From: JACVRW01 sp963846505
GTDB lineage: Bacteria; Actinomycetota; Thermoleophilia; Solirubrobacterales; Thermoleophilaceae
Reading direction: 5' to 3'
Length of the DNA stretch: 64,000 bases
Assembly (NCBI GenBank): GCA_963846505.1
Contig: CAWJWD010000002.1
Location: 186,001-250,000, forward strand
Part shown: positions 25,533 to 34,229 of the stretch, one piece after another
Layout of the letters: each line of letters starts with the position of its first letter
How positions within the stretch are numbered: position 1 is the stretch's first letter
The notes under the pieces: generated by a model
What the model saw: the letters and a program-made list of their open reading frames with translations, nothing else
Told to the model about the DNA's origin: nothing
Database searches by the model: none
Position numbers and translations under genes: made by a program

Positions 25533-26843
25533 ATGCCGAAGATCCCCTTCAGACACGAGCCACGCGACCGCCGCCATCTGCTCTGGCCTGCCGCGCTGGG
25601 CGTCGCGGGCCTCGGGTGGTACGCGGCAGACAGCCTGCGCCACCGTCGCGAGAGCGGCGAGGGCTACGACCTGCGCGGCGATGTCGACGTCGGCGAGGAG
25701 CGCTTCCTGTTCGCGGCCGAGGCGCTCACCGGCGCGCCGATCGCTCGTGGCAACGACGTCGACCTGCTGATCAACGGCGACCGGATCTTTCCCGCCTACC
25801 TGGAGGCGATCCGCCGCGCCGAGGACACCATCAACCTGCTCACCTACGCCTACTGGCGTGGCGACATCGCGTCGCAGGTCGCCGAGGCCCTCTGCGAGCG
25901 GGCGGAGGCCGGCGTCGAGTGCAACGTGATCGTCGACGCCGTCGGCGCCGCCCAGATGGACCGCAAGCTCGTGCGCTCGATGCGCGCGGCGGGCGTGACC
26001 GTCTGCTACTTCCGCCCGCCGAAGCCGTACGCGGTCAAGCGGCTGCAGCACCGCACGCACCGCAAGCTGCTGATCGTCGACGGCCGGGTCGGCTTCACCG
26101 GCGGGGTCGGCATCGCCGAGGAGTGGACCGGCGACGCCCAGGACCCCGACCACTGGCGCGACACCCACGTGCGGGTCCGCGGCCCCGTGGTGCGCGGGCT
26201 GCAGGGGGCGTTCGCGGAGAACTGGCTCGAGTGCACCGGCGCGGTGCTCGCCGGCGAGCGCTACCTGCCCGACCTCGAGCCGTTCGACGACGGCGCCGCG
26301 ATGCAGGTGATGCGCTCCAGCGCGACGATCGGCGACACCAACGCCGAGGCGCTCACGTACCTCGCGCTGGCGGCCGCCAAGCGCTCGATCGAGCTGACCT
26401 CGGCCTACTTCGTGCCCCGACCGGCATTTTCGGACGCGCTCGTCGAGGCGGCCGAGCGCGGCGTCGATCTGCGCATCCTCGTGCCGGGCCCGCACATCGA
26501 CAAGCAGATCGTGCGCACGGCCGGGCGTCGCGCCTACGAGAAGCTGATCGACGCCGGCGTGCGCGTGTTCGAGTACCAGCCGACGATGCTGCACGCGAAG
26601 ACGCTCGTCGTCGACGGCGTCTGGTCGTCGGTCGGCTCGGTCAACTTCGACAACCGCTCGTTCCAGCTGCACGACGAGGTCACCCTCTGCGTGCAGAGCG
26701 AGCGCTTTGCGGGGGAGCTGCGGGAGGCGTTCGAGCTCGACCTGGAGCGGGCCCGGGAGATCGAGCCGGGGCGCTGGCGCGAGCGCGGCCCGCGGCAACG
26801 GATCGCCGAGGCGACGACGAAGTTCGCGCGCCGCGAGCTCTGA
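25533..26843 (+). CDS. phospholipase D-family protein, cardiolipin-synthase-like
   Basis: 436 residues with an N-terminal hydrophobic anchor (LLWPAALGVAGLGWYAA) and two HKD motifs, HRKLLIVDGRVGFTGG and HAKTLVVDGVWSSVGSVNFD, each with His-x-Lys-x4-Asp. This is the layout of ClsA/ClsB-type enzymes joining phosphatidylglycerol units to cardiolipin. ATG 25533 starts MPKIPFRHEP. Membrane-associated. Confidence 0.88.
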   Translation: MPKIPFRHEPRDRRHLLWPAALGVAGLGWYAADSLRHRRESGEGYDLRGDVDVGEERFLFAAEALTGAPIARGNDVDLLINGDRIFPAYLEAIRRAEDTINLLTYAYWRGDIASQVAEALCERAEAGVECNVIVDAVGAAQMDRKLVRSMRAAGVTVCYFRPPKPYAVKRLQHRTHRKLLIVDGRVGFTGGVGIAEEWTGDAQDPDHWRDTHVRVRGPVVRGLQGAFAENWLECTGAVLAGERYLPDLEPFDDGAAMQVMRSSATIGDTNAEALTYLALAAAKRSIELTSAYFVPRPAFSDALVEAAERGVDLRILVPGPHIDKQIVRTAGRRAYEKLIDAGVRVFEYQPTMLHAKTLVVDGVWSSVGSVNFDNRSFQLHDEVTLCVQSERFAGELREAFELDLERAREIEPGRWRERGPRQRIAEATTKFARREL

Positions 26844-26857
26844 GCCGCGGTACGCCG

Positions 26858-27763
26858 CTAGGCAGGCGCCGGCACGGTGGCCAACGCCGTCGCGAGACGC
26901 TCGCAGCGGTCGCCGAGCAGCGTGCCGATGCGGCCCAGCACCGGGGGATGCTCGCCGCGGGCGGCGAACTCGTCGCGCACCTGCAAAGCGGCGCGCGGAG
27001 CTCGCGCGGCCAAGTGGAGCACCCGGCGGCGCACCGCGGACGGGCCCAGCCCCGCCTCGACGGCGAAGCGCTCGAGCTGGCGCCGGCGCACCTTGTCCGG
27101 CCGGCGCTTGCCGCCGATGCGCAGCGACAGCTTGTCGCTCAGCTGCGGGTAGACCGCGGTCGAGACGATGTCGCGCAGCGGCGCCAGCCGGGGGCCGGTC
27201 GTCGTCGTCAGCAGCGACAGGCTCTTGGCGCTCGCGTCGTGGTTGCCGACGAGCAGGTCGAAGGCGAACAGGTCGACGAGCGCCAGGATGTCGCGCGCGG
27301 GGGCGGGCACGCTGGTGCGCACGAGCGCGAAGCAGTCCGCGGCCGTCGGTCCGCCGCTGGTCTCGTAGCGGCACTTGGCTGGCACGCCGAGCGCCTGGCA
27401 GAAGTCCTGCTGCGGTTGCCCGGGACGTTCGACGAGCAGGTAGTCCCGGCCGCGGGCGCGTCCGTTGCGAGCCTGCGCCGCCGGCAGCCCGAGCTCGCGG
27501 GCGAGTGCGAGGCAGTAGGCCTCGTTGGCGACGACGTCGTCGAGACCCGGGATCGACGTCTTGAGCACGTGGGTGCCAGGTGTGCCGCCCGGCGGCAGCC
27601 CGATGCGCTCGCCGTCGACGATCACCGCCAGCCGTCCCTGATGGTCGGCCAGCGCGGGGGCGACGTCGGTCGCACCGGGCGCGGTGTGCGGCAGCTCGTC
27701 GATCACGGCCGCGAGCTGGTGTTCGTCCAGCCAGCGCACGGCCTGCGACGCCAGGTCAGCCAT
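26858..27763 (-). CDS. HipA-like kinase toxin lacking the N-terminal domain (HipT-like)
   Basis: 301 residues against about 440 for HipA. Kinase features are THVLKTS (ATP-site Lys), DDVVANEAYCLALARELGLP, DFCQALGVPAKCRYE, LLVGNHDASAKSLSLL and LAPLRDIVST. The catalytic loop has Ser where HipA has His (D-A-S instead of D-A-H), so activity may be altered. The N-terminal 'couple' domain of HipA is absent, as in HipT of HipBST systems, but no HipS gene is next to it. The start overlaps the HipB-like stop by 8 nt. Confidence 0.78.
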   Translation of the reverse strand: MADLASQAVRWLDEHQLAAVIDELPHTAPGATDVAPALADHQGRLAVIVDGERIGLPPGGTPGTHVLKTSIPGLDDVVANEAYCLALARELGLPAAQARNGRARGRDYLLVERPGQPQQDFCQALGVPAKCRYETSGGPTAADCFALVRTSVPAPARDILALVDLFAFDLLVGNHDASAKSLSLLTTTTGPRLAPLRDIVSTAVYPQLSDKLSLRIGGKRRPDKVRRRQLERFAVEAGLGPSAVRRRVLHLAARAPRAALQVRDEFAARGEHPPVLGRIGTLLGDRCERLATALATVPAPA

Positions 27764-27995
27764 CGTCCCCCGCGCGCACGCGCTCGACCGTGACGCCGAG
27801 CCCGAGCGTGTGCAGTACGGCCAGCACCTCGGCGAGCCGCACCGTCGGCTTGCCTCGCTCCAGCTCGATCACGAAGCGGCGGCCGGTGCCGGCGGCGAGC
27901 GCGAGGTCCTCCTGCAGGATGCCCTGGGCGGTGCGCTCGCGGCGGATCAACTGGCCGAGCTCGGTGGGGTCGGTGATGGAGGTCATCGAGGTCAT
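27756..27995 (-). CDS. hipB: HipB-like antitoxin, Xre-type HTH
   Basis: 79 residues with a Cro/Xre helix-turn-helix: LGQLIRRERTAQGILQEDLA, GTGRRFVIELERGKPTVRLA, typical of HipB. It overlaps the HipA-like gene and is translated first. Its ATG directly follows a perfect 16-bp palindrome, and a second one lies 59 bp upstream, suggesting cooperative autorepression. Confidence 0.85.
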   Translation of the reverse strand: MTSMTSITDPTELGQLIRRERTAQGILQEDLALAAGTGRRFVIELERGKPTVRLAEVLAVLHTLGLGVTVERVRAGDDG

Positions 27996-28011
27996 GTTCC
28001 CGTACGGGAAC
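27996..28011. promoter_or_regulatory. HipB operator 1
   Basis: GTTCCCGTACGGGAAC, a perfect 16-bp palindrome touching the hipB start codon (ATG 27995, minus strand). Confidence 0.7.
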
Positions 28012-28040
28012 CTCGTTCGCCTCCGGAGTGGCGACTCCTC

Positions 28041-28826
28041 CTAGGCTGGCCACTGTTCCCGAACGGGAACGCTGGCCTCGAGCAGCACCTTGCTGACGAG
28101 CGCGGGGTCGTCCCAGGTCGGGACGTGCCCGCAACCGGGCAGCAGCACGCCACGGGTGCCGGGAACGCCTCCGCGCGGTGGACCGACCAGCCGGTCCAGC
28201 TCGCCCCAGGCGAGCGTCACCGGCACGTCGACCTGGTCGATGCCGGAGAAGACGGCCGCGCGCATGGCGGCGTTCGCGCCTTCGAAGGCGGGCGCGGTCA
28301 CGTAGGCGCGTACGAGCCGCGCGGCGGCTGCGGGCGGCACGCGCTCGGGATGGCCCACCGTGGATGCCAGCAGCAAGCGCCGGGCGTGCACGGAGCGCGT
28401 CAACAGCGGCAGCAGCGGGACCAGCGCACGGCCGAGCCGGCGAGCGCGCGAGCGGCGCGGCTCCAGTTGCCGCGGGCCGAGCGGCAGCGACCAGAGGCCG
28501 GCCGCGCCGAGGCAGGTCACCGAGAGGGCGCGGCCGAGCTTGGCCAGCTCGAGCGCGACCCAGCCGCCGAGCGAGTTGCCGGCCACGTGCGCCCGCTCGA
28601 TCCCGAGCTCGTCGAGCTGCGCTGCCAGGGCCGCCGCGAGCGCCTGAGGCGTCGGTTCGACGTCCGCCGGCAGCGGCGGCGAGGCGCCGAAGCCGGGCAT
28701 GTCGACGGCGATCGCGTCGCGTTCGGCGGCCAGCCGCTCGAACACGGGCTCCCAGGTGACCAGCTCGCCGCCCAGCGGGTGGACCAGCAGCAGCGGCTCG
28801 CCCTGGCCGGCGCGGATGAGGTTCAG
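28041..28826 (-). CDS. alpha/beta hydrolase
   Basis: About 261 residues. Oxyanion HPLGGELVTWEPV, nucleophile elbow AGNSLGGWVALEL (Ser), an acid in LAWGELDRLV and a late GCGHVPTWDDP (His) form a full hydrolase triad. No ATG or GTG is available in frame near the start; CTG 28826 would overlap the apparent methyltransferase stop as CTGA, like the other overlaps in this operon, but a base error is also possible here. Substrate unknown; probably lipid-related by context. Confidence 0.75.
   Translation of the reverse strand: MNLIRAGQGEPLLLVHPLGGELVTWEPVFERLAAERDAIAVDMPGFGASPPLPADVEPTPQALAAALAAQLDELGIERAHVAGNSLGGWVALELAKLGRALSVTCLGAAGLWSLPLGPRQLEPRRSRARRLGRALVPLLPLLTRSVHARRLLLASTVGHPERVPPAAAARLVRAYVTAPAFEGANAAMRAAVFSGIDQVDVPVTLAWGELDRLVGPPRGGVPGTRGVLLPGCGHVPTWDDPALVSKVLLEASVPVREQWPA
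28055..28070. promoter_or_regulatory. HipB operator 2
   Basis: GTTCCCGAACGGGAAC shares both 7-bp arms with operator 1; centres are 59 bp apart. It lies within the last codons of the upstream hydrolase gene, so the hipBT promoter is squeezed between the two sites. Confidence 0.65.
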
Positions 28827-30079
28827 GAGTGCGACCGGACGGCCTCGGGCTGGACGGTTCGGGGCCGAACCATCGGACGGCGGCGCGCTCCGGGGCTCGA
28901 GACGCGGTGCGCGGCCCGGCGAGCAGGACCTGCACGTCGTTGATGCGCCGCTCGCGGAAGCCGCCCTCGCACCAGCACAGGTACAGCTCCCAGAGACGGC
29001 GGAAGCGGCGGTCGTAGCCAAGCGCCTGGCGCCTGCTCGCGCCGCGGCGGTGAAGCGCTCGCGCCAGCGCGCCAGCGTCTCCGGGTAGCCGTCGGTGATG
29101 TCCTCCAGGTCGACCATGCGCAGCGGCGACGAGCGTCGCATGCTGCGTGCGATCACCTCGAGCGAGGGCAGGCAGCCGGCCGGGAAGATGTGCTCCTTGA
29201 TGAAGCTGCGCGACGCCTTCTCGACCTCGAAGGCGCGGTCGTCGATCGTGATCGCCTGCAGCAGCATCAGCCCGTCCGGCGTCAGCAGCTGCGCCGCAGC
29301 GCTCGAAGAAGGTGTCGAAGTACTGCCAGCCGACCGCCTCGATCATCTCGATCGAGACGAGCTTGTCGTAGCGGCCGCGCAGGTCGCGGTAGTCCTCGAG
29401 CAGGACGGTGACCAGGCCGTCGAGGCCGGCGGCGCGCACGCGCTCGACCGCCACCGCGTGCTGCTCGCGCGAGATCGTGGTCGTCGTCACGCGACAGCCG
29501 TACTCGCCCGCCGCGTGGATCGCCAGCGAGCCCCAGCCGCTGCCGATCTCGAGCAGGTGGTCGCCGGCGCTCAGCTCGAGCTTGCGGCAGACGAGCTCGA
29601 GCTTGCGCCGCTGAGCCTCGGCGAGCGACTCGTGCCGCGACTCGAACACCGCGCAGGAGTAGGTCAGCGTCTCGTCGAGGAAGAGGCGAAGAGGTCGTTG
29701 CCGAGGTCGTAGTGGGCGCTGATGTGGCGGCGGGCGGCCTCGCGGGTGTTGCGCGGGATGCGCGTGAGCACGTTGCGCAGCGGCGCGATCGGTCGCCGGG
29801 CGGCGTCGAAGCGGGGCATCTCGCGGGCGAAGATGCGCACGAGCACGACGAGGTCGTCGCAGTCCCAGCCGTCGTCGGCGTAGAGGTCCGCGAGCGCCGG
29901 CGTGCTGGCGCGGGCCGCGGCGGCCCAGAAGCGTCGGCGAGTCGTGCACGGTGATGCTCGCGCGCAGCGTCGCGTCGGCAGGGCCGAAGCGAGCGGCGCC
30001 AGGAGCCGTCGACGAGCTCGAGCTGGCCCTCGCGCAGCGTGCGCAGGAAGGTCGGCGCGACGGCGCGGGCGGCGTTCAT
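28823..30079 (-). CDS. cyclopropane-fatty-acid-synthase-type SAM methyltransferase (frame-shifted)
   Basis: About 410 residues when pieced together. SAM motif LLEIGSGWGSLAIHAA, the ISREQHAVAVERVRAAGL and SIEMIEAVGWQYFDTFFERC blocks, and SFIKEHIFPAGCLPSLEVI are Cfa family hallmarks; the enzyme methylates double bonds of membrane lipids. ATG 30079 overlaps the DUF1365 stop as ATGA. Shifts occur near 29990 and 29915 (surplus C after G), about 29685 and about 29290. The C-terminal end is uncertain; a stop at 28825-28823 fits the next gene. In Rhodobacter such genes lie in a singlet-oxygen-induced operon. Confidence 0.82.
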
Positions 30080-30832
30080 CGCGCGGCGGTCTCCGGGTGT
30101 CGGTGGTAGGGCGCGCCCTTCAGCTTCAGCCGCAGCGCGTGGGCGTAGATCCCGCCGACCACGCGCAGCGGCAGCAGGGGATAGCGGAGCAGCGCACGCC
30201 GCAGGGCGGCCGGCGTCGCCTCGCGGCGTTCGAGCGCGAGCGTCGCGTCGAAGGTCGGCCGGCCGTCGCGCCGGCTCTCGATGTGCACCTGCAGGTCGGC
30301 GCCGGGCTCGGTCAGCCGCCAGTCGTACTCCGCGTCCATCCCGAGGAACGGGGACACGTGGAAATCCTTGCCGATGCGCGCGCTGCAGCACCCTCCCGGA
30401 CTGATGCCCGCGAGCGAACGCGTACACGTGGCGCTCGCCCCAGGGCGTGTTCGTCACCTCGGCGGCGACAGCCTCGACGCGCTGCCCGCCGCGATCGAAG
30501 CAGTAGTAGAAGCTGACCGGGTTGAACAGGTGCCCGAAGGTGCGCAGGTGCGTCAGCACGCGCACCGGCCCGTCCGGTCGCTCGCCCGTGCGCTGCTCGA
30601 CCGCGTCCAGCACCGCCGCGCGCAGCGGCTGCTCGGGATCGCCGAGGTAGTCCGCGCGTCGAAACCACGCCGGCGCCGGCCCGCGGGCCGACCACAGCCG
30701 GCTGCGGTCCAGCAGCTGCGGCAGCTCGTCGAGGTCCAGGTAGCTCATGAACAGCCGCACGCGCAGCTCGTGCTCGACCGGCTCGTGACGGCGGTGGCGC
30801 AGCCAGCCCTCGTAGAGGGCGCTCGCCGTCAT
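30076..30832 (-). CDS. DUF1365 domain protein (frame-shifted)
   Basis: About 250 residues. SALYEGWLRHRRHEPVEH, HLRTFGHLFNPVSFYYCFD, NTPWGERHVYAF and DFHVSPFLGMDAEYDWRL are typical of DUF1365, which almost always sits between an FAD oxidoreductase and a Cfa-type methyltransferase. The frame changes near 30395 (GGG-C-ATC). ATG 30832 overlaps the oxidoreductase stop as ATGA and the stop overlaps the next ATG the same way. Function unknown, linked to unusual membrane lipid synthesis. Confidence 0.82.
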
Positions 30833-32079
30833 GCCGGCACCAGCTGCCCGAGCCGCTCGGCTGCGCGCAGCGCCGCTGACCACCCCGTCCTCGTGGAAGC
30901 CGAAGCCCCAGTAGGCGCCGCAGTAGTGGGTGCGTCGCACGCCGCTCACCTCCGCCCAGCGCTGCTGGGCGGACAGGCCGGCCTTGGTGTAGACCGGGTG
31001 GGCGTACTCGATCGTGCGCAGCACCCGCTCCGGGTCGATCGCGCCGCCGCGGTTGAGCGTGACGCAGTACTCGTCGTCGGCGCGCAGCGACTGCAGGCGG
31101 TTCATGTGGTAGGTAACCGTGGTCCGCCCCGTCGGCTCCTCGGTCAGGTGGAAGTTCCAGCTCGCCCGGGCGCGGCGACGCCGGGGCAGCAGGCGCGAGT
31201 CGGTGTGCAGCACGGCCTCGTTGGGCTGGTAGGGGATCGCGCCCAGCAGCTCGTGCTCGGCCTCGCTGGGATCGGCCAGCATGCGCGAGCGCCTGGTCGG
31301 AGTGGACCGCGAGCACGACCTCGTCGAACGCCTCCGGTTCGCAGCCGCGCGCGGTCACCTCGACCCGGTCCTCGAAGCGCTCGACGCGGTCGACCGGGCA
31401 CGAGAGCCGGACGCGGTCCGCGAACGGGGTGGTGAGCGCCTCGACGTAGCGCTTCGAGCCGCCGGCGATCGTGCGCCAGTTCGGCCGGCCGGTGTGACCG
31501 AACATGCCGTGGTTGTCGAAGAACTCGGCGAGCAGGCTGGCGGGAAACGACCACATCTGGCTCGGGTCGGCCGACCACACCGCGGATGCCTGGGGCACGA
31601 TCAGGTGGTCGACGAACTCGCGCGAGTAGCCGCCCGCGTCGAGGAACTCGCCCAGCGACGGGCCGCTGCCGTTGAGCCCGACCAGCGCCGGCGCCTCGCG
31701 GTTGAAGCGCAGCAGGTCTCGCACCATGCGATGGAACGACGGGCGCACGAGGCTGCTGCGGCGGGCGAAGAGCCCGTTCGGCGACGCGCCGTTGTACTCG
31801 AAGCCGTTGCCGTCGCTGACCGAGAAGCTCATCGTCGAGGGCTGCGTCGAGACGCCCAGCTCGTCGAGCAGCGCGATGAAGCGCGGGTAGTTGCGGTCGT
31901 TGTAGACGATGAAGCCGGTGTCGACGTGGTGGGTCGCGTCGGCGCCGTCGACGCGAATCGTGTTGACGTGGCCGCCGAGATACGGGGCGGCCTCGAACAG
32001 CGTCAGCTCGTGCGCGGTGCTGCAGGCGATGCGCGCAGACGAGGCCCGAGACCCCCGCCCCGACGACGGCGACCTTCAC
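30829..32079 (-). CDS. FAD-dependent oxidoreductase of the Cfa/DUF1365 operon (frame-shifted)
   Basis: About 415 residues. N-terminal Rossmann VKVAVVGAGVSGLVCA, then HELTLFEAAPYLGGH, DTGFIVYNDRNYPRF, PQASAVWSADPSQMWSFP and GAYWGFGFHEDGVVS match the amine-oxidase-like flavoprotein always paired with DUF1365. GTG 32079 overlaps the upstream stop as GTGA. Surplus bases near 32034, 31283 and 30885 must be removed; the last reveals the natural ending LRAAERLGQLVPA and a TGA overlapping the next ATG. Probably desaturates or oxidises acyl chains; inference. Confidence 0.82.
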
Positions 32080-32454
32080 GCGCGCTCGGCCGCCAGGGCC
32101 AAGGCCGCGAACGCCACCGCGGAGCCACCGGCGATCGCGACGGTTCCCGCACGGGCGCCGCCGGGCACGGCGTCGCCCGCGGCGAGGATCGCGCCGACGT
32201 CCATCAGGTCGGCGGCCACGCAGCCGAGCAGCCACGGCTTCAGGTCCCCACCGGCGAGGGCGGCGGCGACGATCCCGCCGCTGACGGCGATGTCGCGCAT
32301 GCCGAGGCCGCGGATGGGCACCTGCGCCGCCTCGCGCCGGGCGTCCGGGCCGATCCAGCTCGATCCGATCTTGCCCGGGGCGGCGGCCAGACCGATGCCG
32401 AAGGCGATGCGCCCTGCAGCGAGTGCGAGAGCCAGCTTTGCGATTCCGATTCAT
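32076..32454 (-). CDS. small membrane protein, first gene of the lipid operon
   Basis: About 125 residues with three to four hydrophobic segments (LALALAAGRIAFGIGLAAAP, IAVSGGIVAAALAGG, LLGCVAADLMDVGAILAAG, VAIAGGSAVAFAALALAA). ATG 32454 has an excellent AGGAGG 6 nt upstream, but an extra A near 32438 puts it out of frame with the rest; the longest uninterrupted frame starts only at 32321. The pattern resembles DUF4267-type proteins. The stop overlaps the FAD gene start as GTGA. Confidence 0.68.
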
Positions 32455-32564
32455 GGGTTTCCTCCTCATACGCGGCGAGCGCGCGGTTTCGATCACTCGA
32501 TTGCAACGCTGATACCACGCTTTTGGGTAGAGTCGTCGCGCCCGACGGCAACGTAGGAGGAACG

Positions 32565-32957
32565 GTGACGGACCCCGGCAGGCTCAAAGCGATCCCGCTG
32601 TTCCAAGCGGTCTCGGACGACGCGCTCGCTGAAGTCGCGACCTTCGCGCAGGAGGTCAGCGTCCCGGCCGGCAACGAGCTCGTGCGCGAGGGCGACTACT
32701 CGTACGAGCTGATGGCGATCGAGGAGGGCGCGGTCGAGGTCACGCGCGGCGGCGAGCACGTCGCCAACCTCGGTCCCGGCGACTTCTTCGGCGAGGTCGG
32801 CCTGCTCGAGAAGGACGTGCGCAACGCGACCGTCGTCGCGACCGCGCCGACGCGCCTGATCACGCTCACCGGCTGGGACCTGAAGCGCATGGAGCGCTCG
32901 GTGCCCGAGGCGGTCGAGCAGATCCGCTCGGTCATCGAGCAGCGGCGACCGGCCTAG
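32565..32957 (+). CDS. stand-alone cyclic-nucleotide-binding domain protein
   Basis: 130 residues, almost entirely one CRP-like cNMP-binding fold: IPLFQAVSDDALAEVATFAQ, VREGDYSYELMAIEEGAVEV, LGPGDFFGEVGLLEKDVRNA (phosphate-binding cassette; the Arg precedes NATVVA) and a final helix. There is no DNA-binding domain. GTG 32565 has TAGGAGG 5 nt upstream. Possibly a cyclic-nucleotide sensor acting on a partner protein; the next gene begins 4 nt later. Confidence 0.85.
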   Translation: MTDPGRLKAIPLFQAVSDDALAEVATFAQEVSVPAGNELVREGDYSYELMAIEEGAVEVTRGGEHVANLGPGDFFGEVGLLEKDVRNATVVATAPTRLITLTGWDLKRMERSVPEAVEQIRSVIEQRRPA

Positions 32958-32961
32958 TTCG

Positions 32962-34125
32962 ATGGCCGAGCGCATCGTCCTGTTCGGGGCGACCGGCTAC
33001 ACCGGCCGGCTGACCGCCCACGCGATGATCGCCCGCGGGCTCAAGCCCGTGCTCGCCGCGCGCGACCGCGCGCGCGTCGAGGCGATGGCCGCGGAGCTCG
33101 GCGGGCTCGAGACGCACACCGCGGACGTGGCCGACCCGCCGTCGGTCGCGGCCCTGGTCGAAGCGGGCGACGTGCTCGTGACCACCGTCGGCCCGTTCCT
33201 GCGCTTCGGCGCTCCGGCCGCCGCGGCTGCCTCGGCGGCCGGCGCGCACTACGTCGACTCGACCGGCGAGGCGCCCTTCATCCGCGAGGTGTTCGAGCGC
33301 TACGGCATCGCCGCCGAGCGCTCCGGCAGCGGCATGCTGACCGCCTTCGGCTACGACTACGTGCCCGGCAACCTCGCCGGCGCGATCGCGCTCGAGCAGG
33401 CGGGCGAGGACGCCGTGCGGGTGGACGTCGGCTACTACTTCACCGGGCCCACGAGCCGCAACTCGGCCAGTGGCGGCACGCGCGCGTCGATGATGGGCCT
33501 GATGGACAAGCCCGGCTTCACGTTCCGCGGCGGGCGGGTCCAGGAGGAGCGTGCGGCCAAGCAGGTGCGGCCGTTCCCGGTGGGCGGCAAGCAGCGCGCG
33601 GCCTTCTCGATCGGCGCCTCCGAGCACTTCGGCCTGCCGCGCGTGGCGCCGCAGCTGCGCGACGTCAACGTCTACCTCGGCTGGTTCGGCCCGGCCTCGC
33701 GCCTGGTCCAGGGCGCGTCCGCGGGCGGGGCGCTGATGACGAAGCTGCCCGGTGTGAGCGGGCTGATGGCTTCGGCCGCCGAGCGCTTCGCCAAGGGCTC
33801 GACCGGCGGCCCGGACGACGAGGCGCGCGCTCGCTCGGGCTCGCACATCGTGGCCTTCGCCTACGACGGCGCTGGACGCCAGCTGTCCGAGGTGCACGTG
33901 AGCGGGATCGACGGCTACACCTTCACCGCGCGCATGATCGCCTGGGGCGCCGAGCGCATCGCCGCCGGCGGGCTGCGCGGGGTCGGAGCGCTCGGGCCGG
34001 TGGACGCCTTCGGCCTCGAGGAGCTGCGCCGCGGCGCAGCCGAGGCCGGCCTGGCCCAGGAGGGCTACCGGGCGCCGTCGTCCAACGGCTCCTCCGCGGC
34101 GACAGCCGCCACGGCCCAGGGCTGA
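32962..34125 (+). CDS. saccharopine-dehydrogenase-like NAD(P)-binding protein
   Basis: 387 residues. Rossmann start RIVLFGATGYTGRLTAHAMI, VLAARDRARVEAMAAELGG, TTVGPFLRFG and HYVDSTGEAPFIREVFERY match the saccharopine-dehydrogenase/trans-acting enoyl reductase family (Rv2449c-like). FGYDYVPGNLAGAIALEQAG follows. The tail is Ser/Ala-rich. Translationally close to the cNMP-binding gene (4 nt), so co-expressed. Substrate is unknown; relatives reduce polyketide or lipid intermediates. Confidence 0.82.
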   Translation: MAERIVLFGATGYTGRLTAHAMIARGLKPVLAARDRARVEAMAAELGGLETHTADVADPPSVAALVEAGDVLVTTVGPFLRFGAPAAAAASAAGAHYVDSTGEAPFIREVFERYGIAAERSGSGMLTAFGYDYVPGNLAGAIALEQAGEDAVRVDVGYYFTGPTSRNSASGGTRASMMGLMDKPGFTFRGGRVQEERAAKQVRPFPVGGKQRAAFSIGASEHFGLPRVAPQLRDVNVYLGWFGPASRLVQGASAGGALMTKLPGVSGLMASAAERFAKGSTGGPDDEARARSGSHIVAFAYDGAGRQLSEVHVSGIDGYTFTARMIAWGAERIAAGGLRGVGALGPVDAFGLEELRRGAAEAGLAQEGYRAPSSNGSSAATAATAQG

Positions 34126-34229
34126 CGAGGGCGCCATCCGGCTCGTCGTTGCGGCCGGCTCGGGAGCTGCCCGGGCGAACGAGCTCGTCGGTGAGCGTCC
34201 CGGAGGTGCTTCGCCGTAGGGTCCGCTCC

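Noticed and set aside
23120..25534. 804-residue minus-strand open frame
   Set aside because: Its N-terminal half is the P450 gene read in a different frame; only the last 295 or so residues form a plausible protein.
27703..29949. 748-residue minus-strand open frame
   Set aside because: A composite: part of the Cfa-like methyltransferase joined to out-of-frame hydrolase and HipB sequence.
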